NCBI GenBank assembly: GCA_963787425.1
Contig: CAWBCV010000006.1
Coordinates: forward strand, 156,427-220,426
DNA from: AP-15 sp963787425
Lineage (GTDB): Bacteria > Pseudomonadota > Alphaproteobacteria > ATCC43930 > CGMCC-115725
Direction: 5' to 3'
DNA length: 64,000 bases
Positions within the stretch are counted from its first letter, which is position 1. Every line of letters begins with the position of its first letter. The position numbers and the translations under genes are program-made. Below the pieces are notes generated by a model. The model was not told where the DNA came from. It worked only from the letters and a program-made list of their open reading frames with translations, and did not search any database. Below are positions 19,380 to 28,776 of this stretch, in pieces.

Positions 19380-19397
19380 CTGGGAGCCGAAGCATTC

Positions 19398-20627
19398 ATG
19401 ACCGGCTCCGTCCTGTTCTATGTGCAGCACCTGCTCGGGATAGGGCATTTGCGCCGCTCATTACGAATTGTCAAAGCGCTGGTGCGAGAAGGTATCAGGG
19501 TCACTCTGATCTCGGGGGGAGAGCCGGCTTCCGCTGTGGCATGCACCTCGGCCGGACGCGTAATCCAGCTGCCCCCGATCAGGGCCCTCGACGCGGAGTT
19601 CAAGGTGCTCGTGGACGGGGTAGGCCGGCCGATTGACGATGAGCTGCGAACAGCACGTCGGTCGGCGCTCTTGGACGCCTTTGGGGACGAGCAACCTGAT
19701 GCCTTGTTGATCGAAGCGTTTCCGTTTGGCCGCCGGGCGTTTCGTTTTGAGCTTGATGGGCTGATCGAAGCCGCCCGGGCGCGGCGTCCCCGGCCGCTCA
19801 TTCTTTGTTCGCTGCGCGATATCGTGGTTTTGCCGAGCGACCCGCGGCGTCCCAAGGAGATCGTCGATCGGGTTCGCAATGATTTCGATTTCGTGCTGGT
19901 TCATGGCGATCCCGCATTCATCCCGCTCGAAGATAGCTTCCCGCTTGCATCGGAAATCAGCGATGGGCTGATCTATACCGGTTACGTAGCCGAGGCACCC
20001 GAGGCCGGTGATGCGGCTGCCTCGGAAGAGACCGCCGGCGCCGACGAGGTTGTGGTCTCGGTTGGCGGAGGCGCAGTCGGCGGTGCATTGCTGAGGACCG
20101 CTATCGAGACCCGCCGACAGGGATGCTTGGCGAACCTCAGATGGCGCTTGCTTGCCGGCCCCAATCTGCCAGAACCGGAATTCGCGGCACTCGCCGCCGG
20201 TCTGCCCAAGGGAGTCGTCCTCGAACAGTATCGGCCGGACTTTCCGCAGATGTTGGAGCGCTGCCGTGTCTCGGTGAGTCAAGCCGGGTACAATACGGTG
20301 CTTGATATTCTCGCGGCCCGAGCAGCCGCTGTCGTCGTTCCGTTCGCATCCGGGCGTGAAACCGAGCAGAGCTTACGCGCGGAAAGGCTCGCGGCCCGCG
20401 GCGTTCTCGAACTTCTTCCCGAGAACCAGCTATCGCCCGAACGGCTCGCTACTGCGATAGATCGTGCGATTTTTGCTCGCCCGGCGAGGATTGCGATTGA
20501 CACCGGGGGCGCTCGACGAAGTGCTAGGCTCATAGCGGACATGATCCGATTTCCCGACCGAGAATTTGGCGTCGCTCGGGACTATCGATATGATCCGCTT
20601 ATAACCGGGTTGTTGCCGGGCCGATGA
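19398..20627 (+). CDS. MurG-like predicted glycosyltransferase (COG4671 type)
   Basis: The 409-residue product is related in design to the gene at 15710: SVLFYVQHLLGIGHLRRSLR at the N-terminus, IYTGYVAE at the linker, VVSVGGGAVGGAL, and VSQAGYNTVLDILAARAAAV at the donor site. The last bases overlap the deacetylase start by ATGA (20624-20627), so the two are translationally coupled. Two paralogous MurG-like enzymes flanking two GT4 enzymes suggest sequential assembly of a short repeat unit. Confidence 0.75.
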   Translation: MTGSVLFYVQHLLGIGHLRRSLRIVKALVREGIRVTLISGGEPASAVACTSAGRVIQLPPIRALDAEFKVLVDGVGRPIDDELRTARRSALLDAFGDEQPDALLIEAFPFGRRAFRFELDGLIEAARARRPRPLILCSLRDIVVLPSDPRRPKEIVDRVRNDFDFVLVHGDPAFIPLEDSFPLASEISDGLIYTGYVAEAPEAGDAAASEETAGADEVVVSVGGGAVGGALLRTAIETRRQGCLANLRWRLLAGPNLPEPEFAALAAGLPKGVVLEQYRPDFPQMLERCRVSVSQAGYNTVLDILAARAAAVVVPFASGRETEQSLRAERLAARGVLELLPENQLSPERLATAIDRAIFARPARIAIDTGGARRSARLIADMIRFPDREFGVARDYRYDPLITGLLPGR

Positions 20628-21415
20628 TGGCGAAATGGCCGGATCTAAGGGCCGAGTTTGATCGTTGGGAGGAGGTCGGGAAGGTGGCGACGCTATGGTG
20701 GCGCGACGACGACGCGGTGGCACCGACCGCACGACTCGGCCGTTTGCTGTCGATCGCGTCGGGAGTGCCGGTCTCACTCGCGGTGATCCCTGCTGATGCT
20801 GAACAGGAGCTTGCTCAGTGGCTCGCCGACTATCTGCGATCAGCGCCGAAGGCGTCTATTGCGATTCTCCAGCACGGTTGGCGGCATTTGAACCACTCGG
20901 GCGTCGGAAAAAAAAGCGAATTCCCGGCGAAACGCCCAAGACCAGAGATGGCGTCCGAGCTGGCCGCGGGCCGGGCACGCCTAGCTGATTTGTTTGGAAC
21001 CCAAGCGCAACCGGTCCTGGTACCACCGTGGAATTGGTTCGACGACTCGCTCTTGGGTTTGCTCGCTCGTTGTGGCCTCACCGGGATTTCACGAGCACGA
21101 GCGCGAAGCGCTTCCTCGCGGGCACTGGGCGTCATCGAGGTGAATATCCATGTCGACCTCGTTGCCTGGAAAGGAAGTCGCGGGTTTGTTGGGGAAGATG
21201 CGGCGTTGGGTGGTCTGGTGGAACACCTGCGGTCGAGGCGTCTCCGAGCCGTGTCCGCGGAAGAGCCGACAGGGATCTTGACCCACCATCTTGTCCAGGA
21301 CGATGCCACAGACGCGTTCCTTGACCGGCTGATCGCGGTGAGCGTTGCCCATCCCGCGGTGCTCTGGCTCGATGCAGGCGAAATCTTCGTCCCTGATATG
21401 CGTGTCCTGGCATGA
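20624..21415 (+). CDS. Polysaccharide deacetylase family protein
   Basis: The 263-residue product has a NodB-like layout: TLWWRDDDAVAPT carries the catalytic and metal Asp pair, AILQHGWRHLNH the metal His, VLVPPWNWFDDSLL the RxxP-like groove, and GILTHHLVQDD the final His. No signal peptide is seen, so it may act in the cytosol on a lipid-linked or nucleotide-linked precursor. It is coupled by ATGA overlaps to both neighbours (glycosyltransferase and membrane protein). Confidence 0.8.
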   Translation: MMAKWPDLRAEFDRWEEVGKVATLWWRDDDAVAPTARLGRLLSIASGVPVSLAVIPADAEQELAQWLADYLRSAPKASIAILQHGWRHLNHSGVGKKSEFPAKRPRPEMASELAAGRARLADLFGTQAQPVLVPPWNWFDDSLLGLLARCGLTGISRARARSASSRALGVIEVNIHVDLVAWKGSRGFVGEDAALGGLVEHLRSRRLRAVSAEEPTGILTHHLVQDDATDAFLDRLIAVSVAHPAVLWLDAGEIFVPDMRVLA

Positions 21416-21933
21416 CCCGCTACGCCTATCCACCTTCGGCTCTTGTCGGCGATTATCTTCGGGCTGCAGCCGGGTTATTTCCGACAATTGCGGTGCTCGC
21501 GATCGTGCCCGTCGGAATTGTCGGCGGGACGATGCTGGGTGGGTTTGCAGCCCTTTTTGCGGTATTTGGGATCCGGACCGCGCTTCGCCATTGCACCTCC
21601 ATCGAGGTGACCGAGGCGGCTTTGCAATCTTCGGGTCTGCTGCAGGCCTCAATCTGGTGGAGCAAGCTCGACCGAATGAAACTTTCCTATTATTCCACCC
21701 GTCGAGACGGGCGTAGCGGGTGGATGCAGCTCAAGCTCGGTGCCGGCTGGTCGACCCTGCGGATCGACAGCCGGGTTGAGGGATTTTCCGAATTGGTGAT
21801 CGCCTCGGCCAAAGCTGCCGAGATGCGTGGCCTATCGCTAGATCCGGCCACATCGGCCAATCTGCAGGCTCTCGGCATCGAACTGCGGGCCACAGAACCG
21901 CGATTTGGGAACGCGATCGGAGTCGCTGTATGA
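21412..21933 (+). CDS. Small membrane protein of unknown function, PH-like
   Basis: The 173-residue protein has a hydrophobic hairpin (about residues 20-55) followed by a soluble part that resembles bacterial PH-domain proteins (IEVTEAALQSSGLLQAS, then a Trp-rich turn WWSKLDRMKLSYY). It starts by ATGA overlap with the deacetylase and ends by ATGA overlap with the oligopeptide ATPase. It may therefore belong to either operon. Family not recognised with certainty. Confidence 0.55.
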   Translation: MTRYAYPPSALVGDYLRAAAGLFPTIAVLAIVPVGIVGGTMLGGFAALFAVFGIRTALRHCTSIEVTEAALQSSGLLQASIWWSKLDRMKLSYYSTRRDGRSGWMQLKLGAGWSTLRIDSRVEGFSELVIASAKAAEMRGLSLDPATSANLQALGIELRATEPRFGNAIGVAV

Positions 21934-23837
21934 CCGATCTCCTGCAGGTTCGCGATCTCCACGTCCGGTTCGCCGCACCGGGGGGCTTTATCCGCGCGGT
22001 CACCGGCGTTTCGTTCCGTGTGCGCCCGCAATCGATTGTGGCGCTGGTCGGCGAATTGGGGTCCGGAAAGTCGGTCGTCAGCCAGACAATTCTTCGGATT
22101 CTCCCACGCAGCGGGCTCATCACTCGCGGCGAGGTGTTGTTCGCCGACCCTCGGCTCGACGGCCAGGTTGTCGACATCGCGAAGCTGCCGAGTGACAGCG
22201 CGGAAATGCGGGCGATCCGCGGCGGCAGGATCTCGATCATCTTTCAGGAGCCGATGACCTCACTATCGCCTCTGCATACGGTCGGCAATCAGGTCGGAGA
22301 GGCACTGCGACTTCATCGGCCGGTGACTGCCGCGCAAGCGGCTGAGTTGACTGAGGAGATGCTGCGCCTCGTCGGCTTTCCCGATCCCAAGCGTGCATCC
22401 CGCAGTTACCCTTTCGAGCTGTCTGGCGGATTGCGCCAGCGGGCGATGATTGCGATGGCGCTGGTCTGCCGTCCGGCGCTCCTGATTGCCGACGAGCCGA
22501 CGACCGCGCTCGACGTGACGATCCAGGCGCAGATTCTGAGGCTGATGATCGACCTGCAGCACGAACTCGGCATGGCGGTGCTGCTAATCACTCACGACCT
22601 CGGTGTCGTCGCCAACGTCGCCGAGGAAATAGTTGTCATGTACCGCGGCGAGGTGATGGAGAGCGGGACGCTCGAAGACATCTTCCGCAGGGCGGAACAT
22701 CCCTACCTGAAGGCGCTGCTGCGCGCAGTGCCGCGCTTCGATATGAAGCCCGGCGAGCGCCTAGTCCCAATACGCGAGATAGCGGCCGGAGATGCGCCGC
22801 ATTTGATGGCCGAGAAGAGGAAATGGCCACCCGATGCGGTCGGACCGCTGCTTGAATGTATTGAGATAAGAAAGACCTACACGATCCGTAATAGCGGATT
22901 GTTCGGCAGCGCCAAGTCGGGTCCGCGCGTGGTCGCAGTCGACGCGATCAGCCTGAAGATCGAACGCGGCGAGTGCCTTGGGCTGGTGGGAGAGAGCGGT
23001 TGCGGCAAGACGACCCTCAGCAAGGTTCTGTTGCGCGCCGTCAACCCGGACTCCGGCTCGATCATTTTCAATGATCATGGACGATTGATCGATGTCCTCT
23101 CGCTCGCAGGCGAGGATTTGAAGCAGTTTCGGCGACAAGTGCAGTTTGTTTTTCAGGATCCGTTCGGATCGCTAAACCCGCGCATGACGGTCTACGCCAT
23201 AATCGAAGAACCTCTGATTATCCATGGCATCGGTGATGACCGATCGCGCCGTGAAATGGTGCACGAACTCGTCACCCTAGTCGGACTGGATTTGCGGCAT
23301 GTGAAGCGTTACCCGCACAGCTTTTCTGGAGGCCAGCGGCAACGCATCGGCATCGCCCGCGCTCTTGCGCTGCGCCCGGGGCTTGTTATCTGCGACGAGC
23401 CAACTTCGGCTCTCGACGTCTCGATCCAGGCACAGATTCTCAATCTGTTGATGGACCTGAAGCAAAAATTGGCCCTGACTTACCTTTTCATCTCACATAA
23501 TCTCGCCGTCGTCGACTACATCGCCGACCGCATCGCCGTAATGTGCGCGGGGCGTATTGTCGAAGTCGCTGACCGCGCGATGCTGTTTCGCAACCCTATT
23601 CACCCCTACACGCAGGCCCTGCTTGCCGCCGTGCCGACGCCGGATCCGGCGCAACGGTTGGATTTCAATCAGCTGCTCGCCGATAAGGCATCGGATCCGA
23701 CTGCTTGGCCCGAGCCTTTTCGTCGCGATCCCGTGCACCCGCCGCGACTGATTGAGATAGCTGAAGGTCATTGCGTCGAAGCGACTGCGCCGCCGGTAGT
23801 ATTGCCCGGCTGGGCGGCTAGCCGCGTTCGGGCGTAA
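21930..23837 (+). CDS. Oligopeptide ABC transporter, fused double ATPase (DppD-DppF/OppD-OppF type)
   Basis: The 635-residue protein contains two complete ATPase domains. Domain 1 (about residues 1-270) has GELGSGKS, ELSGGLRQRAMIA and LLIADEPTTALD. Domain 2 (about 300-620) has GESGCGKTTLS, SFSGGQRQRIGIARAL and LVICDEPTSALD. Each ends with the OppD-type C-terminal box (HPYLKALLRAVP; HPYTQALLAAVP). It energises the permeases encoded at 25822 and 26817 with the binding protein at 23852. Fusion of D and F in one chain is common in alphaproteobacteria. Confidence 0.93.
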   Translation: MTDLLQVRDLHVRFAAPGGFIRAVTGVSFRVRPQSIVALVGELGSGKSVVSQTILRILPRSGLITRGEVLFADPRLDGQVVDIAKLPSDSAEMRAIRGGRISIIFQEPMTSLSPLHTVGNQVGEALRLHRPVTAAQAAELTEEMLRLVGFPDPKRASRSYPFELSGGLRQRAMIAMALVCRPALLIADEPTTALDVTIQAQILRLMIDLQHELGMAVLLITHDLGVVANVAEEIVVMYRGEVMESGTLEDIFRRAEHPYLKALLRAVPRFDMKPGERLVPIREIAAGDAPHLMAEKRKWPPDAVGPLLECIEIRKTYTIRNSGLFGSAKSGPRVVAVDAISLKIERGECLGLVGESGCGKTTLSKVLLRAVNPDSGSIIFNDHGRLIDVLSLAGEDLKQFRRQVQFVFQDPFGSLNPRMTVYAIIEEPLIIHGIGDDRSRREMVHELVTLVGLDLRHVKRYPHSFSGGQRQRIGIARALALRPGLVICDEPTSALDVSIQAQILNLLMDLKQKLALTYLFISHNLAVVDYIADRIAVMCAGRIVEVADRAMLFRNPIHPYTQALLAAVPTPDPAQRLDFNQLLADKASDPTAWPEPFRRDPVHPPRLIEIAEGHCVEATAPPVVLPGWAASRVRA

Positions 23838-23851
23838 AATCCATCGGGCGG

Positions 23852-25808
23852 ATGAGCGAGACCTGTTTCAACCGCCGCGAGGTATTGCAAATCGGATTTG
23901 CGGCGGCTGTCGCGCTTGCCGTACCAACCGAAGCACCAGCCGAATTGCAGGAAACCCCAGCTCTCAAGAACGATGTAGGAACTGGAAACCTGCCCAAAGT
24001 CGAGGAGCGGGTGCCGCAGGAGCCGGCAGTGGCAGAGTTGGAAACGATCGGCACCCCGGGGGGCGAGTTGCGGATGCTCATGGGTGGCCCCAAGGACACC
24101 CGTATGATGGTGGTATACGGCTATGCGAGGCTGGTCGGGTACACTCCCTCGCTTAAATTCGCGCCTGATATCCTCAAATCGATAGAAATCGAAGACAATC
24201 GGATCTTCACGCTGTACTTACGTAAAGGACACAAATGGTCGGATGGACAACCGTTCACAACGGAAGACTTCCGATACTGGTTTGAGGATGTCGCGCAGAA
24301 TAAACACTTGTCGCCGTCAGGATTGCCAATATCCTTGCTGCCGCAAGGTGAGAGGCCTCGCTTCGAGGTGTTGAGCGAAACGGCGGTTCGCTACAGCTGG
24401 GCACGACCGAACCCGCTCTTCTTGCCGGATCTGGCCGGGCCGGACCCGCTCTTCATCTACCGGCCATCTCATTACCTCAAGCAATTCCACGAAAAATATG
24501 CCGACAAGGCGGTGCTGGATGCTTTAGTAAAGCAGGCAAATCAACGCAATTGGGCGGCGTATCATAATAAATTAGACGCGATGTATCGGCATGACAACCC
24601 CGACTTGCCGTCTCTGGAACCTTGGATACTGAAAACAAGACCACCTGCCGACCGATTCGTGTTCGAAAGGAACCCATATTATTATAGGATCGATAACCAA
24701 GGAAATCAACTTCCGTACATCGATCGTGTAATATTGTCGATAGCCGATAACAAGATTATCCCTGCCAAGACCGGGGCCGGCGAGAGCGATCTCCAAGCAC
24801 GCTATTTGCGCTTCGACAACTATACTTTCCTTAAGGCGAGCGAAAAGCGCAATCACTACAAGGTTCGGCTCTGGCGAACCGGTCCCGGTAGCCAGCTGGC
24901 GCTTTATCCGAACCTAAATGTCAATGACGATCTCTGGCGTGGTCTCGTGCGGGATTTGCGTTTTCGACGCGCCTTGTCGCTCGCAGTCGATCGCCACGAG
25001 ATCAACCAGGTTATTTATTTCGGGCTGGCCATAGAAGGGCAGAACACTTTGCTGCCGCAGAGCCCCCTCTATGATCCCCGTTATCGTTCGGCTTGGGCAC
25101 GTTTCGACCCGAGTGAGGCCAATCGCCTCCTCGACCTGATTGGGCTCGTCAAGGGGAGCGACGGCATCCGGCAGCTTCCGGATGGTAGACCGGTAGAGAT
25201 CACCGTCGAGAATTCGGGAGAGTTCGACCGAACAATCGGATGTTCTCGAGCTGATCAGGGACTCCTGGCGTCGCATTGGGATCAAGCTCTTTGCCAAACC
25301 GTCGCAGTTGACCTTGTTCCGGCGACAAGTCTTTTCTGGCGAGGCGTTGATGTCGATAGATAAGGGGATCGAAAACGGCTTAGCGACCCCCGCCATGTCG
25401 CCCTGGGAGCTCGCGCCAACTACTCAGCAGCAACTCGAATGGCCCAAATGGGGTCAGTATTATGAGACAAAAGGCGCGGCCGGTGAAGCTCCAGCTCTAC
25501 CATCCGCCGTTCGGCTTCTGGAGCTTTACGAAGAGTGGCTTGCCGCAGGGTCTGAGGAAGAGCACACGCGCGTCTGGCGTGACATGCTTCAGATCTGGGC
25601 CGATGAGGTGTTCTCGATCGGAACCGTCGCGGGCGTGCTGCAACCCGTAGTGGTCAACGACAAACTTCGCAATGTTCCCGAACAGGGGATCTACAATTGG
25701 GATCCGGGAGCCTATTTTGGCATTTACAAGCCGGACGGGTTCTGGTTCGACCTGTCGGAGACACCGGCGAAATCGGCGTCTGCAACGATCTCGCCAACGC
25801 CTCGATAG
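23852..25808 (+). CDS. Extracellular peptide-binding protein (SBP family 5), one apparent frameshift
   Basis: Periplasmic binding subunit of the oligopeptide importer. The N-terminus NRREVLQIGFAAAVALAVPT looks like a Tat signal. The body has GGELRMLMGGPKD, LRKGHKWSDGQPFTTEDFRYWFEDV and LRFRRALSLAVDRHEIN, typical of family 5. The first frame stops at 25363; the second continues LTLFRRQVFSGEALMSIDKG and ends at 25808. GAGTTC at 25220-25225 has an extra T; without it the join reads SGESTEQSDVLELIRDSWRR and the protein is 651 residues. The context is again GANTC, so the gene is probably intact. The neighbouring GAATTC at 25210 would also restore frame but gives less family-like residues. Confidence 0.9.
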
Positions 25809-25821
25809 GAAGCCAGGCGAG

Positions 25822-26820
25822 ATGCTCAGCTATCTGGTGCGCCGCCTTCTGATCATGATCCCAACACTGATCGCTATCAGTATCGTGATCTTCACGATTA
25901 TCAATCTGCCGCCCGGGGATTATTTTTCGACCTACGTCGCCGAACTGCAAAGCTCGGGCGAGGCGGCGGACCTCGCGAAAATCAATTTCTTGAAAGCGGA
26001 GTATGGTTTCGATCGCCCGCTTTGGGAGCAATATATATTCTGGGCCGGCGGTCTCCTCCATGGCGACATGGGCTACTCTTTTGCGTATAACCTGCCGGTG
26101 AACCAAGTGGTAGGCGACCGGCTGATGATGACTTTCATCGTGTCCTTGTCGACGATCTTGTTCACCTACGTTGTCGCGTTCCCGATTGGAGTTTATTCGG
26201 CAACTCACCAATACAGCTGGTCGGACCACCTATTGACCCTGCTCGGATTTTTAGGGTTGGCGACTCCGAGCTTTCTTCTGGCCCTCGTTCTGCTTTATTT
26301 GGCCAATGTGTATTTCGGCATCTCGATTGGGGGCCTAATGGATCCGAAATATGTTGATCAGCCTTGGAGTTTCGATAAGGTCCTATCAGTGGCTGCGCAC
26401 CTCTGGATCCCGGTTGTCGTCATCGGCACGGCTGGAACAGCGAGCATGATCCGGCGGTTGCGCGCCAATCTGCTCGACGAACTGCAGAAGCAGTATGTCG
26501 TGACGGCTCGTGCAAAGGGCCTTCACCCCCTCAAGCTACTATTCAAGTATCCTCTGCGGATGGCCCTCAACCCGTTTATCTCCGATATCGGCTCCCTTTT
26601 GCCGCACGTTATCTCCGGCGCGGCGATCGTCTCCGTAGTGATGTCCTTGCCGACGACTGGACCGATGTTGCTCAACGCGTTGCGCAGTCAAGACATGTAT
26701 CTGGCCGGCTCGTTTCTGATGTTCATGGCGTTCCTGACGGTTATCGGCGTCTTCATATCCGATCTCGCCCTTGCAGTGCTCGATCCGCGTATCCGACTGC
26801 AGGCGGGCCGGCGCGAATGA
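25822..26820 (+). CDS. Oligopeptide ABC transporter permease (DppB/OppB type)
   Basis: The 332-residue inner-membrane protein starts MLSYLVRRLLIMIPTLIAIS, the standard DppB N-terminus. It has about six membrane segments and the EAA-like loop YVVTARAKGLHPLKLLFKYP, which docks on the ATPase. The ATG at 25822 is chosen over an upstream extension that lies in the binding-protein gene. It overlaps the next permease by ATGA. Compared with short DppB proteins it has a longer periplasmic loop (LMDPKYVDQPW), as in microcin-C/YejB-like permeases. Confidence 0.92.
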   Translation: MLSYLVRRLLIMIPTLIAISIVIFTIINLPPGDYFSTYVAELQSSGEAADLAKINFLKAEYGFDRPLWEQYIFWAGGLLHGDMGYSFAYNLPVNQVVGDRLMMTFIVSLSTILFTYVVAFPIGVYSATHQYSWSDHLLTLLGFLGLATPSFLLALVLLYLANVYFGISIGGLMDPKYVDQPWSFDKVLSVAAHLWIPVVVIGTAGTASMIRRLRANLLDELQKQYVVTARAKGLHPLKLLFKYPLRMALNPFISDIGSLLPHVISGAAIVSVVMSLPTTGPMLLNALRSQDMYLAGSFLMFMAFLTVIGVFISDLALAVLDPRIRLQAGRRE

Positions 26821-28031
26821 GCGAGATGACGTTCGCAGGCGGCGTCCCCCGGGACAGGGCTGGCGCTTCGTCTGCGCCGATCGCCGACCGGTTGGCGCAC
26901 TATGTTTCCGACGCGCCATTCGACCCTTACTCCGTCGAGAGAATGACGCCGGCGCAGGAGCGCTTTTATATGGCGTCGGAGTGGCGAATGATGTGGTGGA
27001 AGCTACGCCGCCACCGCATCGCCGTTTTGTCCGGCGCAATCCTTCTGATTATGTACGCATCGATCCTGATCTGCGAGGTTCTCGCGCCGTACGACCTCGA
27101 CGCCCGCAATACCGATTTCATCTATGCTCCGCCACAGCGGATCCGGATCTTCGACAAAGGCCAACTGGTGGCCCCGTTTGTTTATGGGTACGACTATCGG
27201 CTCGACATGAACACCCTCGAGCGCCTCTATACGAGCAACGGCAAGCGGGAGCCGATCCGCTTCTTCTGCCACAGCGGCGAGTATCGCTTCTGGGGATTGT
27301 TTCCAGGTGATCTGCACCTGGTTTGTCCGGCCGTTGGTGGACAGCTTTTTCTGGCCGGGACCGATCGGCTGGGACGCGATCTCTTGTCTCGAATGATCTT
27401 TGGGGCGCGCATATCGCTGACCGTCGGGCTTTTCGGCGTGGCTGTCAGCTTTACGCTCGGTATTCTGATCGGCGGGATTGCGGGCTATTACGGCGGGTGG
27501 ACCGACATCCTGATCCAACGTGGAATTGAGGTCATCCAATCGTTTCCGCACCTGCCGCTGTGGATGGCGCTATCGGCCATCCTGCCGGTGAGCTGGAGCC
27601 CGATCCTCGTCTATATCGGCATCACCCTCATTCTCGGTATGATCGAATGGACCCATCTCGCCCGTGCAGTACGATCGAAGCTCCTGGCATTGCGCGAGGA
27701 GGACTTTTGTACCGCCGCGGTGCTGATGGGCGCGAAGCCGGCGCGAATCATCGGCCGGCATCTGTTACCGAGCTTTATGAGCCACTTGATCGCCTCGGCT
27801 ACCCTGATGGTCCCAGGCATGATCCTCGGCGAGACCGCACTTTCCTTTCTCGGCCTGGGGCTGCGGCCGCCGATGACGAGTTGGGGAGTGCTGCTCAACG
27901 AAGCTCAAAACATTAATGTCGTGGCGCTCTATCCGTGGCTGATGCTTCCCGTCGCCTGTGTCATCATCACCGTCCTGGCCTTCAATTTCTTTGGAGACGG
28001 ACTTCGCGACGCTGCGGACCCCTACCATTGA
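26817..28031 (+). CDS. Oligopeptide ABC transporter permease (DppC/OppC type)
   Basis: The 404-residue inner-membrane protein pairs with the DppB-type permease. It has a long cytoplasmic N-terminus (about 60 residues), a first membrane helix, a periplasmic insert of about 120 residues, then FLAGTDRLGRDLLSRMIFGARISL, the DppC hallmark region. The EAA loop is EEDFCTAAVLMGAKPARIIG, and the C-terminal helices end ALSFLGLGL...FFGDGLRDAADP. The extra length is typical of the OppC/YejE subgroup. Confidence 0.92.
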   Translation: MSEMTFAGGVPRDRAGASSAPIADRLAHYVSDAPFDPYSVERMTPAQERFYMASEWRMMWWKLRRHRIAVLSGAILLIMYASILICEVLAPYDLDARNTDFIYAPPQRIRIFDKGQLVAPFVYGYDYRLDMNTLERLYTSNGKREPIRFFCHSGEYRFWGLFPGDLHLVCPAVGGQLFLAGTDRLGRDLLSRMIFGARISLTVGLFGVAVSFTLGILIGGIAGYYGGWTDILIQRGIEVIQSFPHLPLWMALSAILPVSWSPILVYIGITLILGMIEWTHLARAVRSKLLALREEDFCTAAVLMGAKPARIIGRHLLPSFMSHLIASATLMVPGMILGETALSFLGLGLRPPMTSWGVLLNEAQNINVVALYPWLMLPVACVIITVLAFNFFGDGLRDAADPYH

Positions 28032-28057
28032 GATTGCGGGCGTCCGCGGGAAGAAAA

Positions 28058-28690
28058 GTGGCGAGTTGGTTCGAAAAATTGAAGCTGCCAAAGGGAAGCG
28101 CCGGGCGCGACTTGATGACCAGTGCAGCGCTGCTGCTTCTCTTCGCGGGAGCCCAAGTTTTGGCCGAAGACGAGCCGGCCGCGAGGGCTCCGCTCCCGCC
28201 GCTGTTGCGCTACGCCCCGGTGGAAGCCGGCGAGCGGCAGATGCCAGCCCCAGCGTCGAGCCGCAATCAGTTGGACCCTCGCGCGCCCGCGATCAGTTTC
28301 GATCGACCAAAGCCTCATTTGTCGCACAATAAGCCTCGCCTCCACTCCGCGTCCTATCTCGGTACCTCGACGGCCAGGAAGCGAGGAACGTCGGTGCGGC
28401 TCGGGAACCATTCGATCGACACAGTCTCTCGCAAGCAAGGCCACCACACTGTAGCTTCCAAAAAAAGACAAAGGCGGGACCGGTCGCCGGCCGAGCCTGT
28501 CATTGGACGGCTTTCGCCCCCGCGCGGCTATCCCAATCCGCCGATCGGCAGCACCACCGAGCACCCGGCGGAGCCGCGGCAAGCTGCACCCCTCTATTAT
28601 CCCAATTACTTTGCCGGTCCGGCCGCATATGGTTACGCGCCGAGCTATCCCTATGCATGGGGCCCATCCGGACCTGGGGTCTTTCGGTAA
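28058..28690 (+). CDS. Secreted Pro/His/Arg-rich protein of unknown function
   Basis: From GTG 28058 (GGGAAG upstream) the product is 210 residues; ATG 28115 is an alternative. A positively charged start (KLKLPKGSAGRD) and a hydrophobic core (MTSAALLLLFAGAQVLA) form a signal peptide. The mature part has low complexity: basic in the middle, and ending in a Tyr/Pro/Gly-rich tail (NYFAGPAAYGYAPSYPYAWG). No family recognised. It sits between the permease operon and an oxidoreductase, 27 bases after the last permease. Confidence 0.6.
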   Translation: MASWFEKLKLPKGSAGRDLMTSAALLLLFAGAQVLAEDEPAARAPLPPLLRYAPVEAGERQMPAPASSRNQLDPRAPAISFDRPKPHLSHNKPRLHSASYLGTSTARKRGTSVRLGNHSIDTVSRKQGHHTVASKKRQRRDRSPAEPVIGRLSPPRGYPNPPIGSTTEHPAEPRQAAPLYYPNYFAGPAAYGYAPSYPYAWGPSGPGVFR

Positions 28691-28776
28691 AGGCGATCCC
28701 TGTCCAGGAAGCCAAAGACCGCTGCAAGCCAATGCAGCGGGCCTGCGTTCAAATTTGAAGGAGGTCAACCAACTCG

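Noticed and set aside
25210..25215. GAATTC as the frameshift site in the peptide-binding protein
   Set aside because: Correcting it restores frame but gives VEIRESSTEQ; correcting GAGTTC at 25220 gives the more family-like VENSGESTEQ. Either site is a GANNTC.
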